The position numbers and the translations under genes are program-made. The notes under the pieces are model-generated. The model saw only the letters and a list, made by a program, of their open reading frames with translations, had not been told where the DNA came from and did no database searches. This document shows positions 46,897 through 59,956 of a DNA stretch of 64,000 bases, one piece after another; within the stretch, counting starts at the first letter, position 1, and each line of letters opens with the position of its first letter. The stretch covers positions 7,562 through 71,561 of the forward strand of contig NZ_NBIM01000010.1 of NCBI RefSeq assembly GCF_002242685.1. Reading direction: 5' to 3'. This DNA is from Oceanimonas doudoroffii (GTDB taxonomy: Bacteria; Pseudomonadota; Gammaproteobacteria; Enterobacterales; Aeromonadaceae).

Positions 46897-46926
46897 AGCA
46901 AAAGGGCCGGCAAATGCCGGCCCTTT
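46897..46926 (-). terminator. Terminator of cysJIH
   Basis: Arms AAAGGGCCGGCA and TGCCGGCCCTTT pair around AA just after the cysH stop. The minus-strand tail has four T. Confidence 0.85.
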
Positions 46927-46932
46927 TTTAAA

Positions 46933-47700
46933 TTAGATACCACTACCGTCGGACTCGGGCACTTCGTGCAGGCCGCATTCGCGCTTGAGGCCGTTGAAGC
47001 GGGTATCCGCTTCGCTCATGCCCGGCTCCCACCTGGTGGTGGTATGCACATCGCCCACCGACACATAACCTTGTTCCCACAGCGGGTGATAAGGCAGGTC
47101 ATGGTCCTTCAGGTAGTAGTGCACGTCCTTGTTGCTCCAGTCGATGATCGGCAGGAACTTGAACAGGCCGTTCTGCACGCCCAGCACCTGCAGCCCCTCA
47201 CGGGTATCGGACTGGCTACGGCGCAGACCGGAGAACCAGGTAGTGGCGTTCAGCTCGCGCAGTGCCCGCTGCATCGGCTCCACCTTGTTAAGGTGGTTGT
47301 AGCGGCTGATGCCTTCCACGCCCTGCTCCCACAACTTGCCGTGGCGGGCTTCCTGCCAGGCGGCAGATTCCGCCGCCCGGTATACCTTCAGGTTGAGCTT
47401 GAGACGCTCGGTAAGCTCGTCGATAAAACGGTAGGTCTCGGGAAACAGATAGCCGGTATCGGTGAGGATCACTGGAATCTCGGCCTTGGCCTGAGTCACC
47501 AGGTGCAGCATCACCGCCGCCTGAATGCCGAAACTGGAGGAGAGCACAGGCTCTCCCGGCAGATTGTCCAGGGCCCAGCGCACCCGCTCGGGGGCGCTCA
47601 TGGCGGCCAGCTCTTTGTTGAGTGGCGCCAGGGCCTCGACCTGCTCCTGTCGGGACAGGCCGGTCAGCTCGTCAAGAGCGGGCAACACACTAGACTGCAT
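46933..47700 (-). CDS. cysH: CysH, PAPS reductase
   Basis: Reduces 3'-phosphoadenylyl sulfate to sulfite with thioredoxin. The 255-residue protein has [14 protein letters not shown] (the phosphate-binding loop), [12 protein letters not shown], and the catalytic Cys242 in KRECGLHE near the C-terminus. The extra cysteine pairs of Fe-S type APS reductases are absent, which supports PAPS specificity. Its start overlaps the cysI stop by 11 bases. It is the last gene of cysJIH. Confidence 0.96.
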   Translation of the reverse strand: MQSSVLPALDELTGLSRQEQVEALAPLNKELAAMSAPERVRWALDNLPGEPVLSSSFGIQAAVMLHLVTQAKAEIPVILTDTGYLFPETYRFIDELTERLKLNLKVYRAAESAAWQEARHGKLWEQGVEGISRYNHLNKVEPMQRALRELNATTWFSGLRRSQSDTREGLQVLGVQNGLFKFLPIIDWSNKDVHYYLKDHDLPYHPLWEQGYVSVGDVHTTTRWEPGMSEADTRFNGLKRECGLHEVPESDGSGI

Positions 47701-49381
47701 AGAAATCCCTCGCTGAATCGACCACCGGCGCTATGATGCCGGCGCGGATGACGAAGTCGCCAAAGCCTTCGCCCGGCTCGCGCTCGGCGGCCCAACGGCC
47801 CACCAGGCCGTCGATCTCTTCCAGGATCTGGCGATCGGTAATGTTTTCCTTGTACATACGCGGAATGCGGGTGCCTTCCCGATTGCCGCCCAGGTGCAGG
47901 TTGTAGCGCCCGGGTGCCTTGCCCACCAGGCCGATCTCCGCCAGCATGGCGCGGCCACAACCGTTGGGGCAACCGGTGACCCGAAAGATGATGCTGTCAT
48001 CGTTCACGCCGTGCTTGGCCAGCACGCCTTCAATCTCGGTGACGAACTCGGGCAGGAAGCGCTCGGCTTCCGCCATCGCCAACGGACAGGTGGGCAGCGC
48101 CACACAGGCCATGGAGTTCTGGCGTTGCTCGGACACGCTGTCGTCCAGCAGGCCATACTGACGGGCCAGGGCCTCGATGGTGGCCTTCTGCTCGGTGGGC
48201 ACACCGGCGATGATCAGGTTCTGGTTGGCGGTCAGGCGGAAGTCACCCTGGTGCACCTTGGCGATCTCGACCATGCCGGTTTTCAGCGGCTTGCCCGGGA
48301 AGTCCAGAATGCGGCCGTTCTCGATGAACAGGGCCAGGTGGTGCTTGCCATCGACGCCTTCCACCCACCCCAGGCGATCGCCGCGGCCGGTGAATTCGTA
48401 GGGACGGCTGGCTTCAAACTGAATGCCGGCCCGCTTTTCCACTTCGGCCTTGAACGCATCCACTCCCACCCGCTCCAGGGTGTACTTGGTCTTGGCGTTC
48501 TTGCGCTCGGAGCGGTTGCCCCAGTCGCGCTGGGTAGTGACCACGGCGGCGGCCACTTCCAGGGTGTGGGACAACGGAATGAAACCGAAGTCGCTGGCCT
48601 TGCGCGGATAGGTGTTGGTGTCGCCGTGGGTCATGGCCAGGCCACCGCCCACCAGTACGTTAAAGCCCACCAGCTTGCCGTTGTCGGCAATGGCCACAAA
48701 GTTCAGATCGTTGGCGTGCACGTCCACGTCGTTTTGCGGCGGGATCACGACCGTGGTCTTGAACTTGCGCGGCAGGTAGGTGGAGCCCAGAATCGGCTCT
48801 TCGTCGGTGGTTTCCAGGCGCTCGCCGTCCAGCCAGATCTCGGCATAGGCGCGAGTCTTGGGCAGCAGGTGCTCGGAGATCTTCTTGGCCCACTCGTAGG
48901 CTTCCTGGTGCAGCTCGGATTCGATCGGGTTGCTGGTACACAGTACGTTACGGTTCACGTCGCCGGCGGTGGCGATGGAGTCGATACCGGTCTTGTTCAG
49001 GGTCTGGTGCATCAGCTTGATGTCACGCTTGAGCACGCCGTGAAACTGGAAGGTCTGACGGGTGGTCAGGCGAATGCTGCCGTACATGGTGTGGTCGGCG
49101 GCAAACTTGTCGATCACCAGCCACTGCTCGGGAGTGATGATGCCGCCGGGCAGACGGGCGCGCAGCATCACGTTGTGCAGGGGCTCCAGCTTTTGGGCGG
49201 TCCGCTCGTTGCGAATGTCCCGATCGTCCTGCTGATACATGCCGTGAAAACGGATCAGCTGGAAGTTGTCGCCGTTAAAACCACCGGTCAGCGGATCCTG
49301 CAGATCCTGCTCTATGGTGCCGCGCAGGAAATTGCTCTCGCGCTTGAGGCGTTCGTTGTCGGACAGTTTTTGCTCGCTCAT
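47690..49381 (-). CDS. cysI: CysI, sulfite reductase hemoprotein subunit
   Basis: Carries siroheme and a [4Fe-4S] cluster and reduces sulfite to sulfide with electrons from CysJ. From the ATG at 49381 ([11 protein letters not shown]) the protein is 563 residues (E. coli 570). Key regions are the conserved LRGTIEQDL start, siroheme-binding [12 protein letters not shown], and cluster cysteines in [17 protein letters not shown] and [13 protein letters not shown]. The start is one base after the cysJ stop. An ATG four codons upstream overlaps cysJ and lacks a spaced ribosome-binding site. Confidence 0.97.
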   Translation of the reverse strand: MSEQKLSDNERLKRESNFLRGTIEQDLQDPLTGGFNGDNFQLIRFHGMYQQDDRDIRNERTAQKLEPLHNVMLRARLPGGIITPEQWLVIDKFAADHTMYGSIRLTTRQTFQFHGVLKRDIKLMHQTLNKTGIDSIATAGDVNRNVLCTSNPIESELHQEAYEWAKKISEHLLPKTRAYAEIWLDGERLETTDEEPILGSTYLPRKFKTTVVIPPQNDVDVHANDLNFVAIADNGKLVGFNVLVGGGLAMTHGDTNTYPRKASDFGFIPLSHTLEVAAAVVTTQRDWGNRSERKNAKTKYTLERVGVDAFKAEVEKRAGIQFEASRPYEFTGRGDRLGWVEGVDGKHHLALFIENGRILDFPGKPLKTGMVEIAKVHQGDFRLTANQNLIIAGVPTEQKATIEALARQYGLLDDSVSEQRQNSMACVALPTCPLAMAEAERFLPEFVTEIEGVLAKHGVNDDSIIFRVTGCPNGCGRAMLAEIGLVGKAPGRYNLHLGGNREGTRIPRMYKENITDRQILEEIDGLVGRWAAEREPGEGFGDFVIRAGIIAPVVDSARDFYAV

Positions 49382-49382
49382 C

Positions 49383-51182
49383 TTAATAGACATCCCTTTG
49401 GTAACGCTTGGCGCTGCGCAGCGCATCCACATATTCTTCGGCCTGCTCGCGGCTCTTGCCGCCGTGCTGGGCCACCAGCTCGATCAGGGCTTCGTGCACG
49501 TCTTTGGCCATGCGGTTGGCGTCACCGCACACGTAGAAGTGGGCGCCCTGCTCCAGCCAGGCGTACACCTCGGCGCCTTCTTCCTTCAACTTGTGCTGCA
49601 CGTACACCTTGTCGGCCTGATCCCGGCTGAACGCCAGGGAAATGCGGTCCAGCAGGCCGGATTTGACGTAACGCTGCCACTCGATCTGGTACAGAAAGTC
49701 CTGGGTGAAGTGGGGGTTGCCAAAGAACAGCCAGTTCTTGCCCTCGGCGTCGCGGGCGTCCCGCTCCTGCATAAAGGCGCGGAAGGGCGCGATGCCGGTG
49801 CCCGGTCCCACCATGATCACCGGGGTGTTGTCGTCGGCGGGCAGGCGGAAGTTGTCGTTGTGCTCCACGAACACCCGCACTCGGCCACCTTCTTCCAGGC
49901 GATCGGCCAGATAGGAAGAGGCACCGCCGGCACGGTCTTCACCGTCGTGATCGAAACGCACCACGCCCACGGTCAGGTGCACTTCCTCATCCACTTCCGC
50001 CTGGGAAGAGGCGATGGAGTACAGTCGCGGCGTCAGCCGGCGCAAAGCGCCCTGCAGCTGCTCGGCGGTAAGCGCCACCGGTTGCGCGGACACGATGTCC
50101 CGAATCTGATGGTTGGCGCAGTACTCGCGCAGGGCGGTCTTGTCGTCCAGCAGCGCCTTGAGAGCATCGCTGCCGGACAGCTCGGCGTAGGCCTGCACAA
50201 AGCTGGCGTAACCCTGGGTCAGCTCATAGTGGTTGATCAACGCCTCGCGCAGGGACAGGCTCTTGTCGTCCACCTTAACCTCGGTGTCGCCGGACAGTTC
50301 CACCAGCCGCAGCAGGGCGTCCACCTGGGCTTCGTCATTGGTGAACCACACGCCCAGCGCGTCGCCGGGCTGATAGGTCAGGCCGGATTCTTCCAGGGAA
50401 ATTTCGATATGACGCACATCCCGGTCGGAATCCCGGCCGGTGATTTTCTGGTTGGTGGACAGCTCGGCGGCATAGGGATTCTTCTTGCTGTACAGGCTTG
50501 CCACCCCTTGAGTGGCAGGCGCGCCCGGAATCACCTGATTGGCGGCCTCGGCAGACAGTGCATCTTTCAGCAGCTCAAAGGCCGAGTTACCCCAGTCGGT
50601 GGCCGGGCCTTCATAGTCCACGTCGCAGTCGAGGCGAGCCAACAGCGGCTTGGCGCCGGCCTTGCTCAGGTATTCGTCAAAATCCTTGCCGGTCTGGCAG
50701 AAGAATTCATAGGAGGAATCCCCCAGGCCAATCACGCCGTAGCTCAGTCCATCCAGCTTGCCAGCCTTGCCGGCCTTGAGCTGCTTGTGAAATTCAATGG
50801 CGTCATCGGGTGCCTCACCCTCACCATTGGTACTGGCCACGATCAGTACATGGGTTTCCTTCTTGAGCTGCTTGATCTTGTAGTCGGCTACATTGAACAG
50901 CTCGGCGGCCACGCCGCTGGCATCGGCCTGGGCCTTGAGGGCCGAAGCCACACCCTTGGCGTTGCCGGTTTGTGAGGCGTAAAGAATGGTCAGCTTGCCT
51001 GCCGGTTGCGCGGCGGCGGCGGGCTGGGCCGCAATGGCCTGGCCGTGCTGGCTGATGCCATAGAGATAGCCGCTTACCCAGGCCAGCTGGGTGGCGTTGA
51101 GCTCGGCCGCCACCTGAGTGAGCTTGTGCACCTGTTGTTCATTGAGCGGGCTGGCGGCCGCCGCGAGTTCCTTTAAAAGCAT
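49383..51182 (-). CDS. cysJ: CysJ, sulfite reductase flavoprotein subunit
   Basis: NADPH-dependent diflavin reductase that feeds electrons to CysI. The 599 residues equal E. coli CysJ in length. A flavodoxin FMN domain (about 62-200, with [14 protein letters not shown] and [12 protein letters not shown]) is followed by the FAD domain (RLYSIASS) and the NADPH domain ([14 protein letters not shown]). The C-terminus is DVY, with the terminal Tyr seen in the family. GGAAGG precedes the ATG. The shared AT-rich motif lies 64 bases upstream. Confidence 0.97.
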   Translation of the reverse strand: MLLKELAAAASPLNEQQVHKLTQVAAELNATQLAWVSGYLYGISQHGQAIAAQPAAAAQPAGKLTILYASQTGNAKGVASALKAQADASGVAAELFNVADYKIKQLKKETHVLIVASTNGEGEAPDDAIEFHKQLKAGKAGKLDGLSYGVIGLGDSSYEFFCQTGKDFDEYLSKAGAKPLLARLDCDVDYEGPATDWGNSAFELLKDALSAEAANQVIPGAPATQGVASLYSKKNPYAAELSTNQKITGRDSDRDVRHIEISLEESGLTYQPGDALGVWFTNDEAQVDALLRLVELSGDTEVKVDDKSLSLREALINHYELTQGYASFVQAYAELSGSDALKALLDDKTALREYCANHQIRDIVSAQPVALTAEQLQGALRRLTPRLYSIASSQAEVDEEVHLTVGVVRFDHDGEDRAGGASSYLADRLEEGGRVRVFVEHNDNFRLPADDNTPVIMVGPGTGIAPFRAFMQERDARDAEGKNWLFFGNPHFTQDFLYQIEWQRYVKSGLLDRISLAFSRDQADKVYVQHKLKEEGAEVYAWLEQGAHFYVCGDANRMAKDVHEALIELVAQHGGKSREQAEEYVDALRSAKRYQRDVY

Positions 51183-51246
51183 GACATTGCCTTCCCCTTT
51201 TTCGAATTGGACATAGCTTAAGTCAGGGCAAGGAAAAACAATAAAG

Positions 51247-51266
51247 AATAAAGGGTGATTTTTTAT
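51247..51266 (-). promoter_or_regulatory. Putative CysB-type site upstream of cysJ
   Basis: AATAAA, three variable bases and TGATTTTTTAT on the plus strand, identical outside the variable bases to the site before cysG and at the same distance from the start codon. Confidence 0.5.
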
Positions 51267-51287
51267 TCGTTAAAAGAATATGACTTG

Positions 51288-51338
51288 GGAGTAAGGAGTA
51301 AGGAGTAAGGAGTATGTATGTTCTCCTCACTCCTTACC
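51288..51338. repeat. Tandem heptamer repeat with an inverted arm
   Basis: Four direct copies of GGAGTAA, the last ending in T, occupy 51288-51315. ACTCCTTACC at 51329-51338 is complementary to the repeat over at least nine bases, so a hairpin can form. It lies in the gap between the cysJ promoter and the rpoC terminator. Confidence 0.8.
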
Positions 51339-51357
51339 CTTTACGCCTGACATCATG

Positions 51358-51385
51358 AAAAAAGGGCTTCCTTGCGGAAGCCCTT
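51358..51385 (-). terminator. Terminator of rpoBC
   Basis: Arms AAGGGCTTCC and GGAAGCCCTT pair around a four-base loop. On the minus strand a run of six T follows. Confidence 0.94.
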
Positions 51386-51410
51386 GTCTTATCAGCGAGT
51401 TGGTTACTGC

Positions 51411-54400
51411 TTATTCGTCGGCGTTACCGGCGTTCAGCAGGTCGGCGAGGCTCTGCTCGGCTTCGTCGGCGGAGATTTTCACCGGCTGTTCCGGCTGACG
51501 ACGGGCCTGACGGCCCTGATGGTAGGCAAAACCGGTACCGGCCGGTACCAGGCGACCCACGATCACGTTCTCCTTCAGACCACGCAGGTCGTCGACCTTG
51601 CCGGCCACGGCCGCTTCGGTCAGCACTCGAGTGGTCTCCTGGAAGGAGGCCGCCGAGATGAAGGACTCGGTGCTCAGTGAGGCCTTGGTAATACCCATCA
51701 GCACGTGGCGGTAGCCGATGGTACGCTTGCCGTCGGCTTCCAGGGCACGGTTGGCCTGGCGAATGCGCACCACTTCGGCCTGTTCGCCTTCGATAAAGTC
51801 GGAATCACCGGCGTCCATGATCTCGGCACGACGCAGCATCTGACGCACCACGGTTTCGATGTGCTTGTCGTTGATCTTAACACCCTGCAGGCGGTAAACC
51901 TCCTGCACCTCGTTGACGATGTAGTTCGCCACCGGGCTGATGCCGCGCAGACGCAGAATGTCGTGGGGAGACTCGGCGCCGTCGGCCAGCACTTCGCCCT
52001 TCTCGACCTTCTCACCTTCGAACACGTTGAGGTGACGCCACTTCGGAATCATCTCTTCGTAGGCATCGCCCCCTTCCAGCGGCGTGATCACCAGGCGGCG
52101 CTTGCCCTTGGTTTCCTTGCCAAAGGAGATGGTGCCGGAGATCTCGGCCAGAATTGCCGGCTCTTTCGGTTGACGGGCTTCGAACAGGTCGGCAACCCGC
52201 GGCAGACCACCGGTGATGTCCTTGGTACCGCCGGATTCCTGGGGAATACGGGCCACGGCATCACCCACGTTAACCTGAGCACCGTCTTCCAGGCTCACGA
52301 TGGCGCGGCCGGGCAGGAAGTACAGGGCTGACAGATCGGTGTCCGGAATGAACACGTCCTTGCCGGCGTCGTCTACCAGCTTGACGGTGGGGCGCAGTTC
52401 CTTACCGGAGCTGGGACGCTCGTTCACGTCCATCACCACGATGCTGGACAGACCGGTCAGCTCGTCGGTCTGACGGCTGATGGTGACGCCATCGATCATG
52501 TCGATGAACTTCACGCGGCCCGCCACCTCGGTAATGATCGGGTGAGTATGCGGATCCCAGTTGGCTACTACCTGACCGGCCTGCACCAAACCACCGTCCT
52601 GTTGCTCCAGCACGGCACCGTAGGGCAGTTTGTGGTTTTCCCGGGTCTGGCCCATCTCGTCGATGATGGTCAGCTCGGAAGAACGGGACACGATAACGGT
52701 CTTGCCGTCCATGTTGGTAACGGTCTGGGCATTCTGCAGCTTGACGGTACCGCTGTGCTTGACCTGAATGCTGCTCTCTGCCGCCGCCCGCGATGCCGCA
52801 CCACCGATGTGGAAGGTACGCATGGTCAGCTGGGTGCCCGGCTCACCGATGGACTGGGCGGCGATAACACCGACTGCCTCGCCCTGGTTAACCAGGTGGC
52901 CACGGGCCAGATCACGACCGTAACAGTGGGCACAGACGCCGTGGTCGTTGTCACAGGTGATAACGGAACGCACCTTGACGCGGTCGACGGAGCTGGCTTC
53001 CAGCAGATCACACAGCTGCTCGTCGAGCAGGGTGTTGCGGGCCACCAGCACTTCGTCTTCGGTACCCGGCTTGATCACATCCTCGGCCACAACCCGGCCC
53101 AGTACGCGCTCGCGCAGGGGTTCTACCACGTCACCGCCTTCGATCAGCGGCATCATCCACAGACCTTCGTGAGTACCACAGTCGTCGGTGGTAATCACCA
53201 GATCCTGGGCCACGTCCACCAGACGACGAGTCAGGTAACCGGAGTTCGCGGTCTTCAGTGCGGTATCGGCCAGACCCTTACGGGCACCGTGGGTCGAGAT
53301 GAAGTACTGCAGTACGTTCAGACCTTCACGGAAGTTCGCAATGATCGGCGTTTCGATGATGGAGCCGTCCGGCTTGGCCATCAGGCCCCGCATACCCGCC
53401 AGCTGACGGATCTGGGCGGCACTACCCCGGGCGCCGGAGTCGGCCATCATGTAGATGCTGTTAAAGGAGTCCTGCAGCTCTTCTTCGCCGTCGCGGTTGA
53501 GCACGGTGTCCTTTGACAGGTTTTCCATCATCGCCTTGGACACCCGCTCGTTGGCGCTGGCCCAGATATCGATAACCTTGTTGTAGCGCTCACCGGCGGT
53601 AACCAGACCGGACTGGAACTGGTCCTGAATCTCGGTCACTTCGGCTTCGGCCTCGTCGATGATGTCCTTCTTGGCATCCGGAATCACCATGTCGTTGATG
53701 CCCACGGACACACCGGACAGGGTGGCGTAATGGAAACCGGTATACATCAGCTGATCGGCGAAGATAACGGAGTGCTTCAGGCCCAGCAGGCGATAGCAGC
53801 CGTTCAGCAGCTTGGAGATCTGCTTCTTGCCCATGGCCTGGTCGATCATTTCAAAGGGCATGCCCTTGGGTACGATCAGGCTCAGGATGGCGCGGCCGAT
53901 GGTGGTGTCACGCACGGCGGTACGCTTCACCAGGGTACCGTCTTCCTGCTTCTCAAAGTCGGTGATGCGCACCTTGACCCGAGCGTGCAGCTCGGCATGA
54001 CCGGCGCGGTATACCTTTTCGGCTTCCTTCGGGCTGGTCAGCAGCATGCCCTCGCCCTTGGCGTTGATGCGATCACGGGTCATGTAGTACAGACCCAGTA
54101 CCACGTCCTGGGACGGGACGATGATCGGCTCGCCGTTGGCGGGAGACAGAATGTTGTTGGTGGACATCATCAGCGCGCGGGCTTCGAGCTGGGCTTCCAG
54201 GGTCAGCGGTACGTGTACCGCCATCTGGTCACCGTCGAAGTCGGCGTTATAGGCCGCACACACCAGGGGGTGCAGCTGAATGGCCTTGCCTTCGATCAGC
54301 ACCGGCTCGAACGCCTGAATACCCAGACGGTGCAGGGTGGGCGCACGGTTCAGCAGCACCGGGTGCTCGCGAATCACCTCGTCCAGGATATCCCAGACTA

Positions 54401-55619
54401 CGGCTTCTTCGCGCTCAACCATCTTCTTGGCCGCCTTGATGGTGGTGGCCAGGCCGCGGGTTTCCAGCTTGCCGTAGATGAAGGGCTTGAACAGCTCCAG
54501 GGCCATCTTCTTGGGCAGACCGCACTGATGCAGGCGCAGGGTCGGACCCACGGTGATAACGGAACGACCGGAGTAGTCGACCCGCTTACCCAGCAGGTTC
54601 TGACGGAAACGGCCCTGCTTACCCTTGATCATGTCGGCCAGGGACTTCAGCGGGCGCTTGTTGGAGCCGGTGATGGCACGGCCACGACGGCCGTTGTCCA
54701 GCAGGGCGTCAACGGATTCCTGCAGCATGCGCTTTTCGTTGCGCACGATGATGTCGGGCGCAGCCAGGTCCAGCAGGCGCTTCAGACGGTTGTTCCGGTT
54801 GATCACCCGGCGATACAGATCGTTCAGATCCGAGGTCGCGAAGCGGCCACCATCCAGCGGCACCAGCGGACGCAGATCCGGCGGCAGTACCGGCAGTACC
54901 GTCATGACCATCCACTCGGGCTTGTTGCCGGAGAAGTGGAAGGCTTCCATCAGCTTCAGACGCTTGGTGATCTTCTTGCGCTTGGTTTCGGAGTTGGTGG
55001 AATCCAGCTCCTCACGCATGACGTTGATTTCACCTTCGAGATCGATGTCTTTCAGCAGGGCCAGCACGGCCTCGGCGCCCATCTTGGCGTCGAATTCGTC
55101 ACCCCACTCTTCCAGCGAGTCCAGGTACTGCTCTTCAGACAGCATCTGGCCGCGCTCCAGGCTGGTCATGCCCGGCTCGATAACCACGTAGGATTCAAAG
55201 TACAGCACCCGCTCGATATCGCGCAGGGTCATGTCCAGCAGCAGGCCAATACGGCTCGGCAGGGACTTCAGGAACCAGATGTGGGCAACCGGGCTGGCCA
55301 GCTCGATGTGACCCATGCGCTCACGGCGCACCTTGGTCTGGGTAACTTCAACGCCGCACTTTTCACAGATCACGCCGCGGTGCTTGAGGCGCTTGTACTT
55401 GCCGCACAAACACTCATAGTCCTTGACCGGTCCGAAGATCCGGGCACAGAAAAGGCCGTCACGCTCCGGCTTGAAGGTACGGTAGTTAATGGTCTCAGGC
55501 TTTTTGACTTCGCCATAGGACCAAGAGCGGATCATGTCGGGCGAGGCCAGACCGATTTTGATACCGTCAAACTCTTCAGTCTTACTCTGCGCTTTCAAAA
55601 ACTTAAGCAAGTCTTTCAC
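51411..55619 (-). CDS. rpoC: RpoC, RNA polymerase β' subunit
   Basis: Largest subunit of RNA polymerase, holding the catalytic magnesium. The 1402 residues (E. coli 1407) include the N-terminal zinc ribbon ([19 protein letters not shown]), the rudder and bridge-helix regions and the absolutely conserved NADFDGDQM with three catalytic aspartates. The second zinc site has [13 protein letters not shown]. The protein ends LLNAGNADE. It follows rpoB by 85 bases and ends at a strong terminator. Confidence 0.99.
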   Translation of the reverse strand: MKDLLKFLKAQSKTEEFDGIKIGLASPDMIRSWSYGEVKKPETINYRTFKPERDGLFCARIFGPVKDYECLCGKYKRLKHRGVICEKCGVEVTQTKVRRERMGHIELASPVAHIWFLKSLPSRIGLLLDMTLRDIERVLYFESYVVIEPGMTSLERGQMLSEEQYLDSLEEWGDEFDAKMGAEAVLALLKDIDLEGEINVMREELDSTNSETKRKKITKRLKLMEAFHFSGNKPEWMVMTVLPVLPPDLRPLVPLDGGRFATSDLNDLYRRVINRNNRLKRLLDLAAPDIIVRNEKRMLQESVDALLDNGRRGRAITGSNKRPLKSLADMIKGKQGRFRQNLLGKRVDYSGRSVITVGPTLRLHQCGLPKKMALELFKPFIYGKLETRGLATTIKAAKKMVEREEAVVWDILDEVIREHPVLLNRAPTLHRLGIQAFEPVLIEGKAIQLHPLVCAAYNADFDGDQMAVHVPLTLEAQLEARALMMSTNNILSPANGEPIIVPSQDVVLGLYYMTRDRINAKGEGMLLTSPKEAEKVYRAGHAELHARVKVRITDFEKQEDGTLVKRTAVRDTTIGRAILSLIVPKGMPFEMIDQAMGKKQISKLLNGCYRLLGLKHSVIFADQLMYTGFHYATLSGVSVGINDMVIPDAKKDIIDEAEAEVTEIQDQFQSGLVTAGERYNKVIDIWASANERVSKAMMENLSKDTVLNRDGEEELQDSFNSIYMMADSGARGSAAQIRQLAGMRGLMAKPDGSIIETPIIANFREGLNVLQYFISTHGARKGLADTALKTANSGYLTRRLVDVAQDLVITTDDCGTHEGLWMMPLIEGGDVVEPLRERVLGRVVAEDVIKPGTEDEVLVARNTLLDEQLCDLLEASSVDRVKVRSVITCDNDHGVCAHCYGRDLARGHLVNQGEAVGVIAAQSIGEPGTQLTMRTFHIGGAASRAAAESSIQVKHSGTVKLQNAQTVTNMDGKTVIVSRSSELTIIDEMGQTRENHKLPYGAVLEQQDGGLVQAGQVVANWDPHTHPIITEVAGRVKFIDMIDGVTISRQTDELTGLSSIVVMDVNERPSSGKELRPTVKLVDDAGKDVFIPDTDLSALYFLPGRAIVSLEDGAQVNVGDAVARIPQESGGTKDITGGLPRVADLFEARQPKEPAILAEISGTISFGKETKGKRRLVITPLEGGDAYEEMIPKWRHLNVFEGEKVEKGEVLADGAESPHDILRLRGISPVANYIVNEVQEVYRLQGVKINDKHIETVVRQMLRRAEIMDAGDSDFIEGEQAEVVRIRQANRALEADGKRTIGYRHVLMGITKASLSTESFISAASFQETTRVLTEAAVAGKVDDLRGLKENVIVGRLVPAGTGFAYHQGRQARRQPEQPVKISADEAEQSLADLLNAGNADE

Positions 55620-55704
55620 GTTAGTCTCCTGTGAGGAGTTCTACCTGGGCGCCCCTACTCCCTAGAGAGCGGGGGCGCCGTTATTTCCGAGGCAGTCTGG
55701 TGCC

Positions 55705-58700
55705 TTAACTTTCTTCCAGCTCGATGTTGATACCCAGGGAGCGGATTTCCTTCAGCAGTACGTTGAAGGACTCGGGCATGCCCGGCTCCATGCGGTGATC
55801 GCCGTCCACGATGTTCTTGTACATCTTGGTCCGGCCGTTTACATCGTCCGACTTGACGGTCAGCATTTCCTGCAGGGTGTAGGCGGCGCCGTACGCTTCC
55901 AGCGCCCACACTTCCATCTCCCCGAAACGCTGACCACCGAACTGGGCCTTACCGCCCAGCGGCTGCTGGGTGACCAGACTGTAGGAGCCGGTAGAACGGG
56001 CATGCATCTTGTCGTCCACCAGGTGGTTCAGCTTCAGCATGTACATGTAGCCCACGGTGACCGGACGCTCAAAGGCGTTACCGGTACGGCCGTCGAACAG
56101 GGTGATCTGGCCGGATTCGGGCAGATCGGCCAGCTTCAGCAGACGCTTGATCTCGTACTCGCGGGCACCATCAAACGCCGGCGTGGCAATGGGCATGCCC
56201 TTGCGCAGGTTGTTGGCCAGCACGCGAACTTCGTCGTCGGAGAAGGTGGACAGATCCACTTTCTGCCGTACGCCGTCACCCAGATTGTAGACTTCCTGAA
56301 TGAACTCGCGCAGACGGGCCAGCTCCTGCTGCTCCTTGATCATGCGGTCGATCTTTTCACCGATGCCCTTGGCCGCCAGGCCCAGGTGGGTTTCCAGAAT
56401 CTGACCGATGTTCATCCGCGAGGGTACACCCAGCGGGTTGAGCACGATGTCGACCGGACGGCCGTGTTCGTCGTGAGGCATGTCTTCAATCGGCACAATG
56501 GTGGATACCACACCCTTGTTACCGTGACGACCCGCCATCTTGTCACCGGGCTGAATGCGACGCTTCACCGCCAGATACACTTTGACGATCTTGAGCACGC
56601 CCGGGGCCAGGTCATCGCCCTGAGTGATCTTGCGACGCTTGTTTTCGAACTTCTTGTCGAAGTCGGCCTTCAGTTCGGCGTACTGCTCGGCGATTTGCTC
56701 CAGTTCAACCTGCTTGCCTTCGTCGTCGAGGGCCTGCTCCAGCAGTTTTTCCCGGGCCAGCTTGGACACCTTATCGGCGCTCATGCCGGCGGCGATCAGC
56801 ACGGAACGGGCACGAGCGAAGATGCCGTCTTCAAGAATGCTGAACTCTTCGGTCAGGTCTTTCTTGGCCTGCTTGAGCTGCATGTGCTCGATGTCCTGGG
56901 CACGCTTGTCCTTCTCGACGCCGTCACGGGTAAACACCTGAACGTCGATAACGGTACCGTACACGGAGTTGGGCACGCGCAGGGAAGAGTCCTTCACGTC
57001 GGACGCCTTCTCACCAAAGATGGCACGCAGCAGCTTCTCTTCCGGGGTCAGCTGGGTTTCGCCCTTCGGCGTCACCTTGCCCACCAGAATGTCGCCGGGC
57101 TTCACTTCGGCACCCACGTAAACGATGCCGGACTCGTCCAGCTTGCTCAGGGCGGCCTCACCCACGTTGGGAATGTCGGCGGTGATCTCTTCCGGACCCA
57201 GCTTGGTGTCACGGGAGATACAGGACAGTTCCTGAATGTGAATGGTGGTCAGGCGATCTTCCATCACCACCCGCTCGCTGAGCAGGATGGAGTCTTCGAA
57301 GTTGTAGCCGTTCCAGGGCATGAAGGCCACGCGCAGGTTCTGACCCAGGGCCAGTTCACCCAGATCGGTGGACGGGCCGTCGGCCAGTACGTCACCGCTG
57401 ATCACGCGCTCACCGGGCATCACGCAAGGACGCTGGTTGATGCAGGTGTTCTGGTTGGAACGGGTGTACTTGGTCAGGTTGTAGATGTCGATACCGGCTT
57501 CGCCGGGCAGCATCTCTTCTTCGTTCACCTTGACCACGATGCGTGACGCGTCGACATAGTCGACCACACCGCCCCGCTTGGCCACGGCGGTTACGCCGGA
57601 GTCAACGGCCACGGCCCGCTCGATACCGGTACCCACCAGCGGCTTGTCCGCCTTCAGGGTCGGCACGGCCTGACGCTGCATGTTCGAGCCCATCAGTGCC
57701 CGGTTGGCGTCATCGTGTTCCAGGAACGGGATCAGTGAGGCAGCCACGGAAACGATCTGCTGCGGGCTCACGTCCATGTACTGCACCTGGTCGGCGTTCA
57801 TGTAGGTGGCTTCGCCCTTGTGACGGGACGGTACCAGCTCGTCGAGCAGGCGACCTTCTTCGTCGATGGCGGCGTTGGCCTGGGCGATGACGAAGTGACC
57901 TTCCTCGATGGCGGACAGGTAATCCACCTCGTCGGTGATCTGACCGTCAACCACACGGCGATACGGCGTCTCGAGGAAACCGTATTCGTTGGTGCGGGAG
58001 TAGCAGGCCAGCGAGTTGATCAGACCGATGTTCGGACCTTCAGGCGTCTCGATGGGGCACAGGCGACCGTAGTGGGTCGGGTGTACGTCTCGTACCTCAA
58101 AGCCGGCACGTTCACGGGTCAGGCCGCCCGGGCCTAGGGCCGAAATACGGCGCTTGTGGGTCACTTCGGACAGCGGGTTGTTCTGGTCCATGAACTGGGA
58201 CAGCTGGCTGGAACCAAAGAACTCCTTCACTGCGGCGCTGATCGGCTTGGCATTGATCAGGTCCTGAGGCATCAGGGTATCCAGATCGCCCAGAGACAGA
58301 CGCTCCTTCACCGCGCGCTCAACGCGAACCAGACCAACACGGAACTGGTTTTCGGCCATTTCGCCCACGGAGCGAATACGACGGTTGCCCAGGTGGTCGA
58401 TATCGTCCACCTCGTCCACACCGTTGCGGATGGCGATCAGCTGCTTCATCACGTCGACGATGTCGGACTTGGTCAGGGTACCCGGACCATTCAGCTCTTC
58501 GCGCAACAGGCGGCGGTTGAACTTCATACGACCGACGGTAGACAGGTCGTAGCGATCGTCGGTGAAGAACAGGTTCTCAAACAGGGTCTCGGCCGCTTCG
58601 CGGGTGGGCGGCTCGCCCGGACGCATCATGCGATAGATTTCCACCAGCGCCTCGAGGCGGGTAGTGGCAGAATCGATGCGCAGGGTCTCGGACATGTAGG

Positions 58701-59733
58701 CGCCGTGATCCAGTTCGTTGGTGAACAGGGTCTCGAACTGCTTGATGCCGGCCACAGACAGGTTGGCCAGGTTTTCCAGGCTCAGCTCGCTGTTGGCGGC
58801 GACCATCACTTCGCCGGTGTCGGCGTTGATGTAGTCCTTGGCGGCCACCTTGCCGACGGCGTATTCCACCGGCACTTCCAGCTGCTCGACGCCGGCCTTT
58901 TCCAGCTGGCGAATATGGCGGGCAGTGATGCGGCGACCGGTTTCAACCAGCACTTCACCGTCGACCAGAATGTCGAAGGAGGCGGTATCACCACGCAGGC
59001 GCTCGGGCTTGAGCTCCATCATCAGCTTGCCGTCGGCCACTTCGAAACGGGTGGTTTCAAAGAAGGTGGACAGAATGTCTTCGGTGGTGAAGTCAAGCGC
59101 GCGCAGAATAATGGACGCCGGCAGTTTGCGGCGACGGTCGATCCGGACAAACAGGTTGTCTTTGGGATCGAATTCAAAATCGAGCCAGGAACCACGGTAA
59201 GGGATCACGCGGGCGTTATACAGGACCTTACCGGAGGAGTGGGTCTTGCCGCGATCGTGATCGAAAAACACACCCGGGCTGCGGTGCAGCTGGGAGACGA
59301 TTACCCGCTCGGTACCGTTGATCACAAAGGTACCGTTCTCAGTCATGAGCGGGATTTCGCCCATGTAGACTTCTTGCTCCTTGATGTCCTTGACAGTGCC
59401 GGCGGCGGCTTCTCTGTCGTACAGGACCATACGCAACTTGACGCGCAACGGCGCCGAGTAGGTCACGCCACGGATCTGACATTCCTGCACGTCAAATACG
59501 GGCTCACCCAGACGATAGCTGACATACTGCAGCTCGGCAGTGCCAGAATAGCTAGTGATAGGGAAAACGCTGCGGAAAGCCGCTTCCAGACCGTACTCGC
59601 CTTGAGGATCTGCTTCAATAAACTGTTTGAAGGAGTCAAGCTGGATTGACAGCAGGTAAGGCGTGTCCAAGACCTGGTCACGCTTACCGAAGTCCTTACG
59701 AATGCGTTTTTTCTCTGTATAAGAGTAAACCAT
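55705..59733 (-). CDS. rpoB: RpoB, RNA polymerase β subunit
   Basis: Catalytic β subunit, 1342 residues, the same length as E. coli. The rifampicin-binding cluster is visible as [20 protein letters not shown] and [10 protein letters not shown] in wild-type form, so no classic resistance change is seen there. Other conserved blocks are [22 protein letters not shown] and the C-terminal [10 protein letters not shown]. It is preceded by the rplL–rpoB attenuator region and followed by rpoC. Confidence 0.99.
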   Translation of the reverse strand: MVYSYTEKKRIRKDFGKRDQVLDTPYLLSIQLDSFKQFIEADPQGEYGLEAAFRSVFPITSYSGTAELQYVSYRLGEPVFDVQECQIRGVTYSAPLRVKLRMVLYDREAAAGTVKDIKEQEVYMGEIPLMTENGTFVINGTERVIVSQLHRSPGVFFDHDRGKTHSSGKVLYNARVIPYRGSWLDFEFDPKDNLFVRIDRRRKLPASIILRALDFTTEDILSTFFETTRFEVADGKLMMELKPERLRGDTASFDILVDGEVLVETGRRITARHIRQLEKAGVEQLEVPVEYAVGKVAAKDYINADTGEVMVAANSELSLENLANLSVAGIKQFETLFTNELDHGAYMSETLRIDSATTRLEALVEIYRMMRPGEPPTREAAETLFENLFFTDDRYDLSTVGRMKFNRRLLREELNGPGTLTKSDIVDVMKQLIAIRNGVDEVDDIDHLGNRRIRSVGEMAENQFRVGLVRVERAVKERLSLGDLDTLMPQDLINAKPISAAVKEFFGSSQLSQFMDQNNPLSEVTHKRRISALGPGGLTRERAGFEVRDVHPTHYGRLCPIETPEGPNIGLINSLACYSRTNEYGFLETPYRRVVDGQITDEVDYLSAIEEGHFVIAQANAAIDEEGRLLDELVPSRHKGEATYMNADQVQYMDVSPQQIVSVAASLIPFLEHDDANRALMGSNMQRQAVPTLKADKPLVGTGIERAVAVDSGVTAVAKRGGVVDYVDASRIVVKVNEEEMLPGEAGIDIYNLTKYTRSNQNTCINQRPCVMPGERVISGDVLADGPSTDLGELALGQNLRVAFMPWNGYNFEDSILLSERVVMEDRLTTIHIQELSCISRDTKLGPEEITADIPNVGEAALSKLDESGIVYVGAEVKPGDILVGKVTPKGETQLTPEEKLLRAIFGEKASDVKDSSLRVPNSVYGTVIDVQVFTRDGVEKDKRAQDIEHMQLKQAKKDLTEEFSILEDGIFARARSVLIAAGMSADKVSKLAREKLLEQALDDEGKQVELEQIAEQYAELKADFDKKFENKRRKITQGDDLAPGVLKIVKVYLAVKRRIQPGDKMAGRHGNKGVVSTIVPIEDMPHDEHGRPVDIVLNPLGVPSRMNIGQILETHLGLAAKGIGEKIDRMIKEQQELARLREFIQEVYNLGDGVRQKVDLSTFSDDEVRVLANNLRKGMPIATPAFDGAREYEIKRLLKLADLPESGQITLFDGRTGNAFERPVTVGYMYMLKLNHLVDDKMHARSTGSYSLVTQQPLGGKAQFGGQRFGEMEVWALEAYGAAYTLQEMLTVKSDDVNGRTKMYKNIVDGDHRMEPGMPESFNVLLKEIRSLGINIELEES

Positions 59734-59887
59734 AGGGTTCCTCAGCTCGCTGATAAGTGACCCACTCTGCCCAAATGGGACAGCTCTGATAACATCGTTT
59801 CTTGTTGGCCGAATGTCTCGACAACACTCGGTGGCTGGAACAACGAGAGGCTAAAACGACGTGAAAATTCCCCTCATCCCACAGCGC

Positions 59888-59920
59888 AAAAGGGCCGGTG
59901 AATAAAGATTCACCAGCCCT
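59888..59920 (-). terminator. rplL–rpoB attenuator hairpin
   Basis: Within the 223-base rplL–rpoB spacer, arms AGGGCCGGTGAAT and ATTCACCAGCCCT pair with one mismatch around AAAG and are followed on the minus strand by TTTTGC. E. coli has a partial terminator at this place that sets the rpoBC to ribosomal-protein ratio. Confidence 0.75.
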
Positions 59921-59956
59921 AGCCTGATTGCTCAGGCCGCTAAGCTATAGTCTAGC

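Noticed and set aside
40497..46932. CRISPR array as an explanation for the repeats in the hpt–ubiX and cysG–cysH gaps
   Set aside because: There are no regularly spaced direct repeats or unique spacers. Blocks vary in order and orientation, and no cas gene is present.
46659..46936. Two plus-strand frames of about 90 codons before the cysH terminator
   Set aside because: They lie in island C and the cysH terminator, and overlap each other in different frames. No motif is present.
53730..55634. Long plus-strand frames opposite rpoC and rpoB
   Set aside because: They mirror conserved polymerase genes, have antisense-type composition and lack motifs or ribosome-binding sites.
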